Positions 16,711-25,972 are shown, numbered from the stretch's first letter. The stretch: DNA of 64,000 nucleotides from Paludibacteraceae bacterium (GCA_017630395.1 JAGBVI010000051.1:1-64000); one strand, 5' to 3'. Translations and numbers: made by a program. Notes: a model not told the origin generated them from the letters alone.

Positions 16711-18330
16711 ATGAAGAAAAGATTGTTTTGGGCAATGTTGCCTTTAGTGGCCATGCCTTTCTTCTCATGTGAAGACGACGAACCAGATGTAGGATTTGAC
16801 CAATCGAGCCAGTTTCAAGAATTTCAAGCAGGAGAGATTCGGTTGGGAGAGAAAATCAACAGCCCCGTCACATTAAGAAACATGCAACGTGCAGCCGATT
16901 CTTTGGTACAACGCAATGGCATGGTTTTACGTTCTGCAACGCAATTGGAGGCAACTCACCTCTATGTGCGCTTCTTGCCACAGGACTCTGCAGAGTATGA
17001 ACTGTTGGTGAGCGATACCTTGCTGGATCCAACACCTTATCCATGGGATTATGAACTGACGGAAGGGGATAGTTACCACGATCCTTCATTGCCGCATGAT
17101 GCGTATCAATGGCAATATACCGTGATACCTGCGGAGCATGATTTGGAGCAGTACAATGTTCGGTATGAAGTATTGGAGGAACTCTATATGCCCAATGAAA
17201 TGTTTGATGAGGAGAGCAGCATCTCTACCCGAAGTACAAGCGAAGAAACAGCCTATCTAAAGGAGTTGCTCGATGAGTCTGTTCGTCAGAATGCTCCCGA
17301 CCAAATGGAATCAACAGAGACCTTGCGCAAATGGATACCTGCTGCAACGATTAAGGCATACGATGATATTTTGGATGCTTACATACCGTTGGACGGAGTG
17401 AAAGTGAGAATCACGACTTTTGCATTTGTAAAGAAAACAGCCATCACCAACATTTATGGACAGGTTAGTTTTGACAAGAGGAATCGGGATGTCTCTTACA
17501 GCATCGAGTGGGAGCGAGACAATTGGGATATTCGCGATGGTGGAACACAAGCCTATTACAATGGTCCCAATAACACTAAAAGCGCATGGAATTTGAATAT
17601 CGGCAAGGGAACTCCCAAGTCTCTACATATTTCTGCCATTCACAGAGCGTTGTTGAAGTATTATTATGGGAACATAGATGGACTGATACGTCCAAGCAAA
17701 GCCTTGAAAGTTTCGTACCAAGAAGGAGCAGACCCAGATGAAGAAGCGTTAGGCTCTACTCAATCAGCAATTGTTCGCACGTGGAGTTGGATATTTTCTG
17801 CCATTAAGATTTATGAAAAAAGACCTTCAGGACCAATTTGTACAGTAAGTCATATTCTATCCACCACTCTTCATGAATTAGCTCACGCTTCTCATTCATG
17901 CAGAATGAGTAAGGATGAATATGATAATACAAGCCTCTTTGTAAAAGAAAGTTGGGCAGTTGCGGCCGAATGGCATCTATCATTACATGAATACAAAAGA
18001 TTAGGTGCTAATTCGTATAAATTAGATTCGCTACATAGTGATAAAGCAGAACAATTTTGGCCATATTTAGGTCGTTCAGATATATATTCTCCAATGTTTA
18101 TTGATATGATAGACAATTTTAATCAGAAAAATTTATATTCAGACTATTTTTACATACCGGTTGATAATGTTGTTGGATATACTTTAGGTATGATTGATAA
18201 AAATTTAACTTCTATAAGAAATTATAATAACGTAGAATCATTCATGTTAAATAATATACCCTCAGGAGTTACAATTAATCAAATAAATGAATTTCTTAAA
18301 ATGTATAAAGAAAAATGGACAGAAAAATAA
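16711..18330 (+). CDS. lipoprotein with putative HExxH zinc metallopeptidase domain
   Basis: A 539-residue lipoprotein (lipobox FFSC, Cys20). Residues 20-210 are acidic and unrecognised, and about 215-275 looks like a carboxypeptidase-regulatory-like beta-sandwich (PLDGVKVRITTF..TNIYGQVSF). The C-terminal third holds TTLHELAHASH with His388, Glu389 and His392 as candidate zinc ligands and base, followed by KESWAVAAEW, whose Glu413 or Glu420 could be the third ligand of a gluzincin. That makes it a likely membrane-anchored peptidase, by inference only. Base composition drops in GC near 17750, inside the gene, as if the 3' part had another origin. It overlaps the next lipoprotein gene by 16 bp. 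Confidence 0.7.
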   Translation: MKKRLFWAMLPLVAMPFFSCEDDEPDVGFDQSSQFQEFQAGEIRLGEKINSPVTLRNMQRAADSLVQRNGMVLRSATQLEATHLYVRFLPQDSAEYELLVSDTLLDPTPYPWDYELTEGDSYHDPSLPHDAYQWQYTVIPAEHDLEQYNVRYEVLEELYMPNEMFDEESSISTRSTSEETAYLKELLDESVRQNAPDQMESTETLRKWIPAATIKAYDDILDAYIPLDGVKVRITTFAFVKKTAITNIYGQVSFDKRNRDVSYSIEWERDNWDIRDGGTQAYYNGPNNTKSAWNLNIGKGTPKSLHISAIHRALLKYYYGNIDGLIRPSKALKVSYQEGADPDEEALGSTQSAIVRTWSWIFSAIKIYEKRPSGPICTVSHILSTTLHELAHASHSCRMSKDEYDNTSLFVKESWAVAAEWHLSLHEYKRLGANSYKLDSLHSDKAEQFWPYLGRSDIYSPMFIDMIDNFNQKNLYSDYFYIPVDNVVGYTLGMIDKNLTSIRNYNNVESFMLNNIPSGVTINQINEFLKMYKEKWTEK

Positions 18331-18791
18331 TATCTTTAATTTTTGTACTAATAGCATCTATAACTTTACCATCTTGCGAGCCAAGTGACATTGATGGAGT
18401 TCCGTTGCAAGGGGAATGGTTGTACATGATTACCAATAAAACCAATCATAATGTAACCATAGAAATTGGGAATAATAGCCAAAGCAATCAACCCATTAAA
18501 TACGTCATTCTATCTCAAGATAGTATTATTAAGACAAGTGATATAGATGCTGCAGGGCGTCATGTTCCATTTGATGGATATCCCATTTACATTATATTTG
18601 ATGACACCTTAAGGTATAAATGTCCCTCATATATAACAGATAGGGAAAGTGTTTATGCTTCAATGATTTACCATTTAGCAAACTATACACTAATCATAGA
18701 TACTTTAGACATCCACCTCTATCGTTACGAAATCACCGAAAAGGAGTACGAATATGCCAAAGCGCATCCGTATAAACTTGAAGAGGAGTGA
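18315..18791 (+). CDS. small lipoprotein paired with the metallopeptidase lipoprotein
   Basis: A 158-residue lipoprotein, lipobox TLPSC (Cys21). The start overlaps the preceding gene by 16 bp, so the two are translationally coupled. It is a paralogue of 16025-16492: the first 12 residues and the last 25 or so are nearly identical and the middle differs. Conserved FDDTLRYKC and YEITEKEYEYAKAHPYK segments mark the family. The pairing suggests it works with, or restrains, the preceding protein, but nothing in the sequence proves this. Confidence 0.7.
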   Translation: MDRKIISLIFVLIASITLPSCEPSDIDGVPLQGEWLYMITNKTNHNVTIEIGNNSQSNQPIKYVILSQDSIIKTSDIDAAGRHVPFDGYPIYIIFDDTLRYKCPSYITDRESVYASMIYHLANYTLIIDTLDIHLYRYEITEKEYEYAKAHPYKLEEE

Positions 18792-19111
18792 GTTTCAGGG
18801 TGCTGACGCAAGATTCAGGTTTCAAGCGTGCTATTACCCAACATTTCTCTCTGCCTGGAAGGCAGTACTGAGCGTAGCGATGGTAATCCGGGACGACGTC
18901 TCGGGAAAATAGCGATGGTAGCCCGGAACGCATCTTGGGTGATAGGACACACAATGGTGCTCTGCCTGGAAGGCAGTACCTTGCATGGGTTCTAGTATCA
19001 GGGTACTAACGCAGGTTTCAGGTTTCAGGAAGTGCGCTACTTGAAATATGAAACCGGAAAGAATACTACGCTAAAAAATATCTTGTAAAATAAGTTATAC
19101 ACCTAAAATTT
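18792..19111. repeat. REP-like GC-rich intergenic repeats
   Basis: This 320-bp gap has no gene. It holds two perfect small palindromes CTGCCTGGAAGGCAG (18851-18865 and 18962-18976), a degenerate tandem pair around TAGCGATGGTAATCCGGGAC and TAGCGATGGTAGCCCGGAAC (18875-18940), and the 31-bp repeat at 19015-19045 shared with 16591-16621. It is markedly more GC-rich than the genes around it. Confidence 0.65.
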
Positions 19112-19146
19112 ACCCCTGCAGATTATCAAAATCGACAGGGGTATTT
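19112..19146. terminator. 35-bp direct repeat (right copy), bidirectional terminator
   Basis: Identical to 15751-15785. The hairpin CCCCTG/CAGGGG is followed on the plus strand by TATTTTGCTATTTTT and on the minus strand by TAAATTTTAG. It can end both the rightward lipoprotein transcript and the leftward argB transcript. Confidence 0.7.
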
Positions 19147-19168
19147 TGCTATTTTTAATAAACTTAAC

Positions 19169-19939
19169 TTAAGCCACAATCACCGTTCCGGAATCATTTC
19201 CCAACTCATCAGCCTTTGTAATTATCACCTTTGAGACACCAGAAGAGATTGCCTCAAAAGAGTTTTCCAACTTAGGTATCATCCCCTCCGTAATAATTCC
19301 TTTGGCAACATATTCATCAAAAAGAGAGCGATTAATTTCCGGAATCACACTATCATCATCATTCGCATCCAACAAGACCCCTTTTTTCTCAAAGCAATAG
19401 ACCAATGTTACATCAAAATGCTTTGCCAAAGCCTTGGCAGATTCACCGGCAATTGTATCTGCGTTGGTGTTAAGCATGTTCCCCTTTTTATCATGCGTAA
19501 GAGGAGCTAAAACCGGCACAACACCTTTTGCGATAAGGTCGGAAAGAAGTTCTGAATTTACCTCTTTAACATCGCCCACAAAGCCATAATCAACCGTTTT
19601 AACAGGACGTTTATCAGAACGCATATAATTCAAGTCGGCTCCGGTCAATCCCAACGCATTAACTCCCAATGCTTGAAGTTTTGCCACAATGGATTTATTG
19701 ACCAACCCACCATACACCATGGTAACCACCTTCAAGGTCTCCTCATCGGTGATTCGTCTGCCATCCACCATTTTACTTTCTATACCTAACTTTGTTGCAA
19801 TAGCAGTGGCAGAACGTCCACCGCCATGAACCAACACTTTATGTCCATCAATGGCTGAAAAACGTTCGAGAAGAGCCAATAACGAATTCTCCTCTTCCAC
19901 GATTTTTCCGCCCACTTTAATGACTGTCAATTTTTCCAT
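19169..19939 (-). CDS. argB: acetylglutamate kinase
   Basis: Phosphorylates N-acetylglutamate (or N-succinylglutamate, as reported in some Bacteroidota) in arginine synthesis. I take the ATG at 19939 (MEKLTVIKVGGKIVEE), giving 256 residues; seven extra codons upstream are open but not typical. The amino-acid-kinase fold motifs are present: KVGGK (about 8-12), VHGGGRSA (about 33-40), NTNADTIAGESA (about 156-167) and MIPKLENSFEAI near the C-terminus. No other arg gene is nearby. mscL lies 70 bp upstream in the same direction. Confidence 0.92.
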   Translation of the reverse strand: MEKLTVIKVGGKIVEEENSLLALLERFSAIDGHKVLVHGGGRSATAIATKLGIESKMVDGRRITDEETLKVVTMVYGGLVNKSIVAKLQALGVNALGLTGADLNYMRSDKRPVKTVDYGFVGDVKEVNSELLSDLIAKGVVPVLAPLTHDKKGNMLNTNADTIAGESAKALAKHFDVTLVYCFEKKGVLLDANDDDSVIPEINRSLFDEYVAKGIITEGMIPKLENSFEAISSGVSKVIITKADELGNDSGTVIVA

Positions 19940-20009
19940 ATACAAAGAAAAGCGGTGCAATGACCCGCCATAAGCAAATCAAGAGACACCGCTCAATAAA
20001 TTTCAAAAA

Positions 20010-20438
20010 TTATTTATTCTTTAACAAATCTCTAATCTCTGTCAACAACACCTCTTCTTTAGACGGAGCAGGAGGTGCAGCAGGAGCCGCTTCTTCTTTC
20101 TTCTTCAACGAGTTTATCAACTTAATAAACAAGAAGATACAAAAAGCAACAATGATAAAATCAAATGTTACTTGAAGGAAGTTACCATAATTAAGTGTAG
20201 CCACCCCAGCCTCTTTTGCAGCTTCCAACGTCTCATACTTTTTATCAAAGTCACCCAACTGAACAAACAAAGAGGTGAAATCAACTCCACCAACAGCCAA
20301 ACCAACAATCGGCATAAAAACATCATTCACCAAAGAGGTAACAATTTTTCCAAAAGCACCTCCAATAACAACTCCGACAGCCATATCTACGACATTACCG
20401 CGCATGGCAAAATCTTTAAATTCTTTTAAAAATCCCAT
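20010..20438 (-). CDS. mscL: large-conductance mechanosensitive channel MscL
   Basis: A pentameric inner-membrane tension-gated channel that releases solutes on osmotic downshock. The 142 residues start [20 protein letters not shown], and TM1 contains [20 protein letters not shown] with the glycine-rich gate. TM2 is at about 80-100, followed by a charged, alanine/proline-rich C-terminal helix ending EIRDLLKNK. All features are standard. Confidence 0.96.
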   Translation of the reverse strand: MGFLKEFKDFAMRGNVVDMAVGVVIGGAFGKIVTSLVNDVFMPIVGLAVGGVDFTSLFVQLGDFDKKYETLEAAKEAGVATLNYGNFLQVTFDFIIVAFCIFLFIKLINSLKKKEEAAPAAPPAPSKEEVLLTEIRDLLKNK

Positions 20439-20512
20439 TTCAAATTAGTTTTTAAATCTATATTAATCTATTTTTTGTCTCTTTTAACAAAGCTTGTAAC
20501 GGCAAAAATACA

Positions 20513-20520
20513 TATATTTG
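20513..20520 (+). promoter_or_regulatory. candidate promoter of the XRE-cupin gene
   Basis: TATATTTG fits the -7 element and lies 33 bp 5' of the ATG at 20553. No clean TTTG at the right distance (CTTG at 20493, 16-nt spacer). Confidence 0.45.
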
Positions 20521-20552
20521 CAAATAATTTTAAATTTATAACAATAAATTTT

Positions 20553-21128
20553 ATGTCTAGCAATACAATTGTTGGTTCAAAGATTAAGAATATCCGCGAA
20601 TCTAAAAACATTTCCTTGGAGGAAATCTCAGAGAGAAGTGGTCTATCGAAAGACCAAATTTTGTCGATCGAGAATGATCAACATTTGCCATCGTTAGGAT
20701 CTTTAATTAAGGTGGCACGTGCTTTGGGAGTACGACTGGGAACGTTTTTGGACGACAATGAAGAGTTAGGACCGGTTGTTTGCCGTTCAGAAGAACAGAG
20801 CGACAGCATCAGTTTTTCCAATGGAGCAACAGATGCTCGCAAGCACATGGAGTATCACTCTTTGGCAAAGCAAAAAGCCGGAAGACACATGGAGCCTTTT
20901 ATTATTGATATTCAGCCTTCAAAAGAGGAACATTATACTTTATCTGCCCATGAGGGGGAAGAGTTTATTTATGTGATGGATGGTGAGGTTGAAATATCGT
21001 ATGGTAAAGAAGTTTACAACCTGAAAAAAGGAGATAGCATATTTTATGATTCAATTGTAGATCACCACGTACACGGCGTGAAGGATAAATCTGCTAAAAT
21101 TCTTGCTGTCGTATATACTCCACTCTAA
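20553..21128 (+). CDS. XRE-family regulator with C-terminal cupin domain
   Basis: A 191-residue DNA-binding regulator. An N-terminal helix-turn-helix (about 8-62; IRESKNISLEEISERSGLS, then IENDQHLPSLGSLIKVARAL) is joined to a cupin (about 110-190; EEFIYVMDGEVEISYGKEVY and YDSIVDHHVHGV), which probably senses a small ligand. I use the ATG at 20553, since the upstream 26 codons precede the promoter. It lies 12 bp before an acyl-CoA synthetase gene, a pair common in Bacteroidota, and so probably controls that enzyme. Confidence 0.9.
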   Translation: MSSNTIVGSKIKNIRESKNISLEEISERSGLSKDQILSIENDQHLPSLGSLIKVARALGVRLGTFLDDNEELGPVVCRSEEQSDSISFSNGATDARKHMEYHSLAKQKAGRHMEPFIIDIQPSKEEHYTLSAHEGEEFIYVMDGEVEISYGKEVYNLKKGDSIFYDSIVDHHVHGVKDKSAKILAVVYTPL

Positions 21129-21140
21129 ATTCCTATTGTT

Positions 21141-22796
21141 ATGAACTATCAATTATCTGATCGTACTTTAGGGGATTGGTTGGAACATTGGGCAGAAACC
21201 ACCCCCGACAAAGAATATATTGTATATTCTGACCGTGACTTACGGTTTACTTGGAAACAGTTTAATCAACGTGTAGATGACCTTGCCAAAGGCTTGATGG
21301 CTATCGGTGTTGAGAAGGGCTCTCACGTGGGTATTTGGGCTACCAATGTGCCGGATTGGTTGACATTCTTGTATGCATCTGCCAAAATTGGTGCGGTTTT
21401 GGTTACCGTCAACACCAATTACAAACAAAATGAGTTGGAATATCTTTGCGAAAACTCTGATATGCACACACTCTGCATCATAGATGGTACATGGGAGTGC
21501 GACTATGTGGAGATGACCTACAAAATGTTGCCGGAACTAAAAACCTCCCCTCGAGGACACCTTAAAAGCGAACGATTCCCTCGTATGAAGAATGTCGTTT
21601 ACATTGGTCAGGAAAAACATCGAGGAATGTTTAATACGGCAGAGCTACTCTTGTTGGGGAAAAATATCGATGACCAAAAATTAATCGATGCAAAAAAACA
21701 GGTCAATTGCCACGATGTGGTGAATATGCAATATACTTCCGGAACCACCGGTTTCCCAAAAGGTGTTATGTTGTCTCATCACAACATTGCTAACGATGGT
21801 TATTTCACCGGAGAACACATGAAATTCACGCAAGATGATAAACTATGTGTTTGCGTACCGCTTTTCCACTGTTTCGGAGTTGTTTTGGCAACCATGAATT
21901 GCTTGACGCATGGATGTACACAGGTGATGGTGGAAAAATTTGACCCATTGGTGGTTTTGGCTTCTGTCCATAAAGAACGTTGTACCGCACTATACGGAGT
22001 GCCAACAATGTTTATTGCCGAGTTGAACCATCCTATGTTCAATATGTTCGACATGAGCTCCCTCCGAACCGGAATCATGGCAGGATCTTTATGCCCGATT
22101 GAGCTTATGCGCTCTGTTTGCGACAAGATGTTTATGACAATCACCAGTGTATATGGACTGACCGAAACATCACCGGGAATGACGCAAACACGCATCGAGG
22201 ATAGTTTTGAACAACGTTGTACAACTGTGGGACGAGATTATCCGTTTGTTGAAGTAAAAGTTTTGGACCCTGAAACAGGAGAAGAGTGTCCTGTGGGGGT
22301 ACAAGGAGAGATGTGCTGCCGCGGATTTAACGTGATGAAGGGGTACTACAAAAACCCTCAAGCAACCGCAGAAGTAATTGATAAAAATGGATTTTTACAC
22401 TCCGGAGACTTAGGCGTGAAAGATGAAAATGGGTTCTATCGCATCACCGGTCGTATCAAAGATATGATTATCCGAGGAGGAGAAAACATCTATCCGCGAG
22501 AGATTGAAGAATTTTTGTACCACATGCCGGGAGTAAAAGATGTGCAAGTGGCAGCTGTTCCTTCAAAAAAATATGGAGAAGAGGTTGGAGCATTTATTAT
22601 TCTTCATGAAGGGGTATCAATGGAGATGGAAGATGTGAGAGATTTCTGCAAAGGGAAAATCGCTCGCTACAAAATACCAAAATATGTATTCTTTGTAGAT
22701 TCCTATCCGTTGACAGGATCCGGAAAAATCCAAAAATTCAAATTGAAAGAGTTGAGTTTGCAGTTATGCGAGAAGATGGGAATAGAGGTAATTTAA
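21141..22796 (+). CDS. AMP-binding acyl-CoA synthetase
   Basis: An ANL-superfamily ligase that activates a fatty or other carboxylic acid to its CoA thioester via an acyl-AMP. The 551 residues include the P-loop [18 protein letters not shown] (about 194-211), [10 protein letters not shown] (about 337-346), [19 protein letters not shown] (about 422-440, hinge) and [13 protein letters not shown] at the C-terminus with the catalytic lysine. The family is close to medium/long-chain FadD-like enzymes; the substrate cannot be read from sequence. Co-transcribed with the XRE-cupin regulator; queH overlaps its 3' end. Confidence 0.92.
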   Translation: MNYQLSDRTLGDWLEHWAETTPDKEYIVYSDRDLRFTWKQFNQRVDDLAKGLMAIGVEKGSHVGIWATNVPDWLTFLYASAKIGAVLVTVNTNYKQNELEYLCENSDMHTLCIIDGTWECDYVEMTYKMLPELKTSPRGHLKSERFPRMKNVVYIGQEKHRGMFNTAELLLLGKNIDDQKLIDAKKQVNCHDVVNMQYTSGTTGFPKGVMLSHHNIANDGYFTGEHMKFTQDDKLCVCVPLFHCFGVVLATMNCLTHGCTQVMVEKFDPLVVLASVHKERCTALYGVPTMFIAELNHPMFNMFDMSSLRTGIMAGSLCPIELMRSVCDKMFMTITSVYGLTETSPGMTQTRIEDSFEQRCTTVGRDYPFVEVKVLDPETGEECPVGVQGEMCCRGFNVMKGYYKNPQATAEVIDKNGFLHSGDLGVKDENGFYRITGRIKDMIIRGGENIYPREIEEFLYHMPGVKDVQVAAVPSKKYGEEVGAFIILHEGVSMEMEDVRDFCKGKIARYKIPKYVFFVDSYPLTGSGKIQKFKLKELSLQLCEKMGIEVI

Positions 22797-23428
22797 TCAA
22801 CTATCAAAAAGAGTTGGATAAAATAATTGAGGCATGCGTCCGAAATGGATGCGTGCCTTCCCTATTATTGCATAGTTGCTGCGCCCCTTGCAGTAGTTAT
22901 ACACTCGAATACCTATCTCAGTTTTTCAAAATTACCATCTACTACTATAATCCTAATATTTATCCGGAAGAGGAATTTGGGAAACGTGTGGAGGAACAAA
23001 AACGACTCATTAATTCTCTGCCCGCCCGCTATCCCATCTCTTTTATCGAAGGCGAGTACGACCCAAAAGAGTTTTATACCATAACCAAAGGATTAGAAAA
23101 AGAACCGGAAGGAGGATTACGCTGCTTTGAATGTTATCGTTTACGCTTAGAAAAGAGCGCAATTATAGCCAAAGAGAAAGGATTTGATTACTTCACAACA
23201 ACCTTAAGTATCAGTCCGCTGAAAAATGCTGCCAAACTAAACGAAATAGGGGCTGATTTAGCCACAAAATATGGAATTAAATACTTGCCATCCGACTTTA
23301 AGAAAAAAGGCGGATATCAACGCTCTATCCAACTTTCTAAAGAGTATAATCTATACAGACAAAATTATTGCGGATGCATTTTTTCGCAATCCCAAGGAAT
23401 AGGTCAAAAATTCAATGAAACGGAATAA
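22766..23428 (+). CDS. queH: epoxyqueuosine reductase QueH
   Basis: The non-orthologous replacement of QueG that reduces epoxyqueuosine to queuosine in tRNA. The 220 residues carry the [11 protein letters not shown] motif (about 32-42), [13 protein letters not shown] (about 59-71), [12 protein letters not shown] (about 119-130) and a C-terminal YCGCIFS, so four to six cysteines that bind the iron-sulfur cluster and metal are present. It starts within the last 31 bp of the acyl-CoA synthetase gene, so translation is coupled although the functions look unrelated. Confidence 0.9.
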   Translation: MREDGNRGNLINYQKELDKIIEACVRNGCVPSLLLHSCCAPCSSYTLEYLSQFFKITIYYYNPNIYPEEEFGKRVEEQKRLINSLPARYPISFIEGEYDPKEFYTITKGLEKEPEGGLRCFECYRLRLEKSAIIAKEKGFDYFTTTLSISPLKNAAKLNEIGADLATKYGIKYLPSDFKKKGGYQRSIQLSKEYNLYRQNYCGCIFSQSQGIGQKFNETE

Positions 23429-23451
23429 ACGATTCAACGGTTATAAAAAAA

Positions 23452-23524
23452 GCGTGTAAAAATCATAAACAACCTCTTATATCATAAAACCGGCAAAGTT
23501 ATTCACGATTATTACACGCCTTTT
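23452..23524. terminator. bidirectional terminator between queH and the GH5 gene
   Basis: Arms GCGTGTAAAAATC (23452-23464) and GATTATTACACGC (23507-23519) pair with one mismatch across a 42-nt loop. T-runs follow on both strands (CTTTT on plus, TTTTTTTAT on minus). Confidence 0.7.
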
Positions 23525-23536
23525 AAAAAAAGTAGT

Positions 23537-24862
23537 TTATTCAATCAAAATTTCTTTCATTGTCGTAAAGTCAGATACATAAATCTTAACATAATAGATA
23601 CCTTTTTGCAATTGCACTGCAAACTCCTCATTTTCCCCATCAAAATCAGCAACTTGATTTCCTAAAACATCATAAACCACTACCCTCATAATAGCAAGAT
23701 CTGTTTTGATAGAAAATGTTCCGTTAGACGGATTAGGATATAAGGTCAAATCTATATAGTTATCATAATCTTCTACCCCATCTCCATCATCAAAATTAGG
23801 AATTTCATCCGGTTCATAATAAGGAGTTGTATCCGTACAAGCCACAAACTTATTCGCTTCTAACAATTTATTTTTGATATACTCACCGGATTCCGAAACA
23901 TTGTTCCAATTTTGTTGGTCTGCAGACCCCGGTTTTAATGCAGCAGAGGTCTCATTCTTGTCACAAAAACTCCAGTTAGCCCAACTGATGCAATTTTTTT
24001 CCATCCAATCGAACCACACATCACACTCTTTGGTATAAACTCCACCATTGCCGGATGCTTGCGAAGTACCAAACTCTGTAACAAAGATGGCAAGCCCCTT
24101 CTTAAGAGCCACTTCCGCTTTGTCTCTCAAATACTGCTTATGCGTACCGGAATAGAAGTGCAAAGTGTACATTAAATTATCATATTTTAAAGGCGATTGA
24201 GCTGCAATATCAACATCCTGACTCCAAGTTGGGCTACCACAAATGATGATTGTATTAGGGTCATTCTTGCGAATCAGAGGAATAATAATATTGGCATACT
24301 CCTTCACATCATTCCAATCAACATTCCCATTGGGTTCATTACAAATTTCATACAATACATGATCTTTGCCACTATGTTTTTTCGACATATACTCCCAAAA
24401 ATATTTAGCATCTTCAAGTGTAAAATTAGGATCTCCGGATCCTTTGTTCAATATATGCCAATCGATGATACAATAGATACCATATTTTTCGCAGAGATCC
24501 ACCAAACCATCAATCAAAACATGATACTCATCTCTGGATTTCCACTCATTAGTTGAATATCCACCCCATTCATGAGTATAAACAGCAATACGAAACAAAC
24601 TAATGTTCCAATCCTCCACCAAAGTCTTAATAGACGATTCATTATAAGTATTTTTGTTCCAAGCCAATCCATGTGTACTCATTCCTCGCAATTGAGTGGG
24701 ATAACCACATTCATTGACCATCTTTCCATACTCAACCTTTAATTTACCATTGAGTGCTACCGGAGAATTTTCCGGATACTGTGCAAATGACATAATCGGA
24801 ATAGTTAATAATAAACTCGTTAAAATCAATTTAACGGAAGAAACAATTTTTTTCATACTCAT
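23537..24862 (-). CDS. secreted glycoside hydrolase family 5 with type IX sorting domain
   Basis: A retaining beta-glycosidase, probably an endoglucanase or mannanase. The 441 residues have a signal peptide to about residue 28 (..MSFAQ), then a GH5 barrel (about 35-325) with the acid/base in EICNEPNG (Glu176) and the nucleophile in FVTEFGTS (Glu263), plus LHFYSGTH. Residues about 370-441 (LTLYPNPSNGTFSI..YDVLGNQVADF..GIYYVKI) form a type IX secretion C-terminal sorting domain, so it is exported across the outer membrane. Starts at Met1 or Met3. It is monocistronic, with a long untranslated leader. Confidence 0.93.
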   Translation of the reverse strand: MSMKKIVSSVKLILTSLLLTIPIMSFAQYPENSPVALNGKLKVEYGKMVNECGYPTQLRGMSTHGLAWNKNTYNESSIKTLVEDWNISLFRIAVYTHEWGGYSTNEWKSRDEYHVLIDGLVDLCEKYGIYCIIDWHILNKGSGDPNFTLEDAKYFWEYMSKKHSGKDHVLYEICNEPNGNVDWNDVKEYANIIIPLIRKNDPNTIIICGSPTWSQDVDIAAQSPLKYDNLMYTLHFYSGTHKQYLRDKAEVALKKGLAIFVTEFGTSQASGNGGVYTKECDVWFDWMEKNCISWANWSFCDKNETSAALKPGSADQQNWNNVSESGEYIKNKLLEANKFVACTDTTPYYEPDEIPNFDDGDGVEDYDNYIDLTLYPNPSNGTFSIKTDLAIMRVVVYDVLGNQVADFDGENEEFAVQLQKGIYYVKIYVSDFTTMKEILIE

Positions 24863-25056
24863 TAAAATTAAGAAACATATACTACTTTACTTTATATAAA
24901 ATACGATTCCATAAAAACAGAACCAACAAAAAAATCACCCATTCTACATCAATTTTTTGACATGTAAACAAACCACTCCCCCGAACTATAACTCAATAAT
25001 AATCAACAAAAAAAGAGGAAAACATAGTTTGACACCTCGCCTCCAAGAAACACTTT

Positions 25057-25096
25057 AGGTGAGTCTTTAAAATTTTTGAATTTATAGAACACACCT
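25057..25096. repeat. quasi-palindromic repeat, long copy 3
   Basis: The arms AGGTGAGTCTTTAAAATTTT and ATTTATAGAACACACCT form a 40-nt imperfect hairpin. It starts only about 10 nt after the predicted -7 box of the GH5 gene, so it would be the first structure in that transcript. Confidence 0.55.
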
Positions 25097-25104
25097 TTAC
25101 ATCG

Positions 25105-25112
25105 CAAAGATA
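25105..25112 (-). promoter_or_regulatory. candidate promoter for the GH5 gene
   Basis: Minus-strand TATCTTTG matches TAnnTTTG. It implies an untranslated leader of roughly 235 nt before the start at 24862. The gap 24863-25375 otherwise holds a palindromic repeat and a terminator, and no gene. Confidence 0.45.
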
Positions 25113-25275
25113 TAACTTTTTTTCAAAAGCAATACCTTTGTCGCATAAATTTACACCATAAAAGATTTGTAGAGTCAACTAGCAAAACAAGATAGAGAAT
25201 CTGTGAAATACAATAAATTATTTTCAATATAGTTAATTAAGATTTATTTCACTTAAAAATATTGCAACTACCTCA

Positions 25276-25309
25276 TAAAAAGAGGGTATATCCATCTTGA
25301 TACACCCTC
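25276..25309 (-). terminator. terminator after the 25376 gene
   Basis: Arms GAGGGTATATC (25282-25292) and GATACACCCTC (25299-25309) with a 6-nt loop are followed on the minus strand by TTTTTATG. It shares its arm sequence with the terminators at 3273 and 57891. Confidence 0.75.
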
Positions 25310-25375
25310 TCATAAGAGATTTCGAGGTCAACTTATAAATTACGATAAGTAAAAATTGCCCCAGAATTAATAAAA

Positions 25376-25972
25376 TTAATTATACAATTCCTTTATTTTG
25401 TCAATGTTACGCATCAAAACAGTATAACATTTTGACAAAAGCTCTGTTCTATCTTCTACAATTCCCATAGGATCTTCCAATTGCTCTTTTCTTTGCTTTT
25501 TAGACAAAGATGCATCAGATTCTATCTCTTGTACCTTTGCTTTAGCCTTATCCAACTCCCTGATAATTTGCTCCAATTGCAAAAGTTTATTGTTAGAGCC
25601 AAAACCAGAATAGGTTTGTTGCACATAGAATCTTTCCATTTTGTACGAAATATTTTTTTCTCCAAATACAAAAGTCCAAGTTGAAATTAAATTAGATGCA
25701 AATGACCCTGCAAACGGATTATAACTTGCTGAAACATTAAAACCAACTTCATAACTGGTAGTATCACCCTTCTCTTGTTTCACTTGACTTGTAATTTTTG
25801 AGTTATAAAACCACAACATCAAAGACTCCTTTGCAATAGCTTTATTTCCTGAATAAGGAATCTCTCCTGTTAAAACATAAACACCTTCCTCATTCAACGG
25901 AAAATTGAATTCTTGCGCTTGTAATGCAAACATACATGTACTGAAAAGTAACGAAAAAATAATTTTCTTCAT
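25376..25972 (-). CDS. secreted protein, DUF4468-like
   Basis: A 198-residue protein with a signal peptide ending at about residue 20 (FALQAQ). The segment from about 25-130 (YVLTGEIPYSGNKAIAKESL, WFYNSKI, then TWTFVFGEKNISYKMERF) resembles the TBP-like fold of DUF4468, a domain found almost only in Bacteroidota exported proteins. The last 70 residues form a charged coiled coil (LEQIIRELDKAKAKVQEIE). No function is known. It stands alone, with its own terminator. Confidence 0.6.
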   Translation of the reverse strand: MKKIIFSLLFSTCMFALQAQEFNFPLNEEGVYVLTGEIPYSGNKAIAKESLMLWFYNSKITSQVKQEKGDTTSYEVGFNVSASYNPFAGSFASNLISTWTFVFGEKNISYKMERFYVQQTYSGFGSNNKLLQLEQIIRELDKAKAKVQEIESDASLSKKQRKEQLEDPMGIVEDRTELLSKCYTVLMRNIDKIKELYN

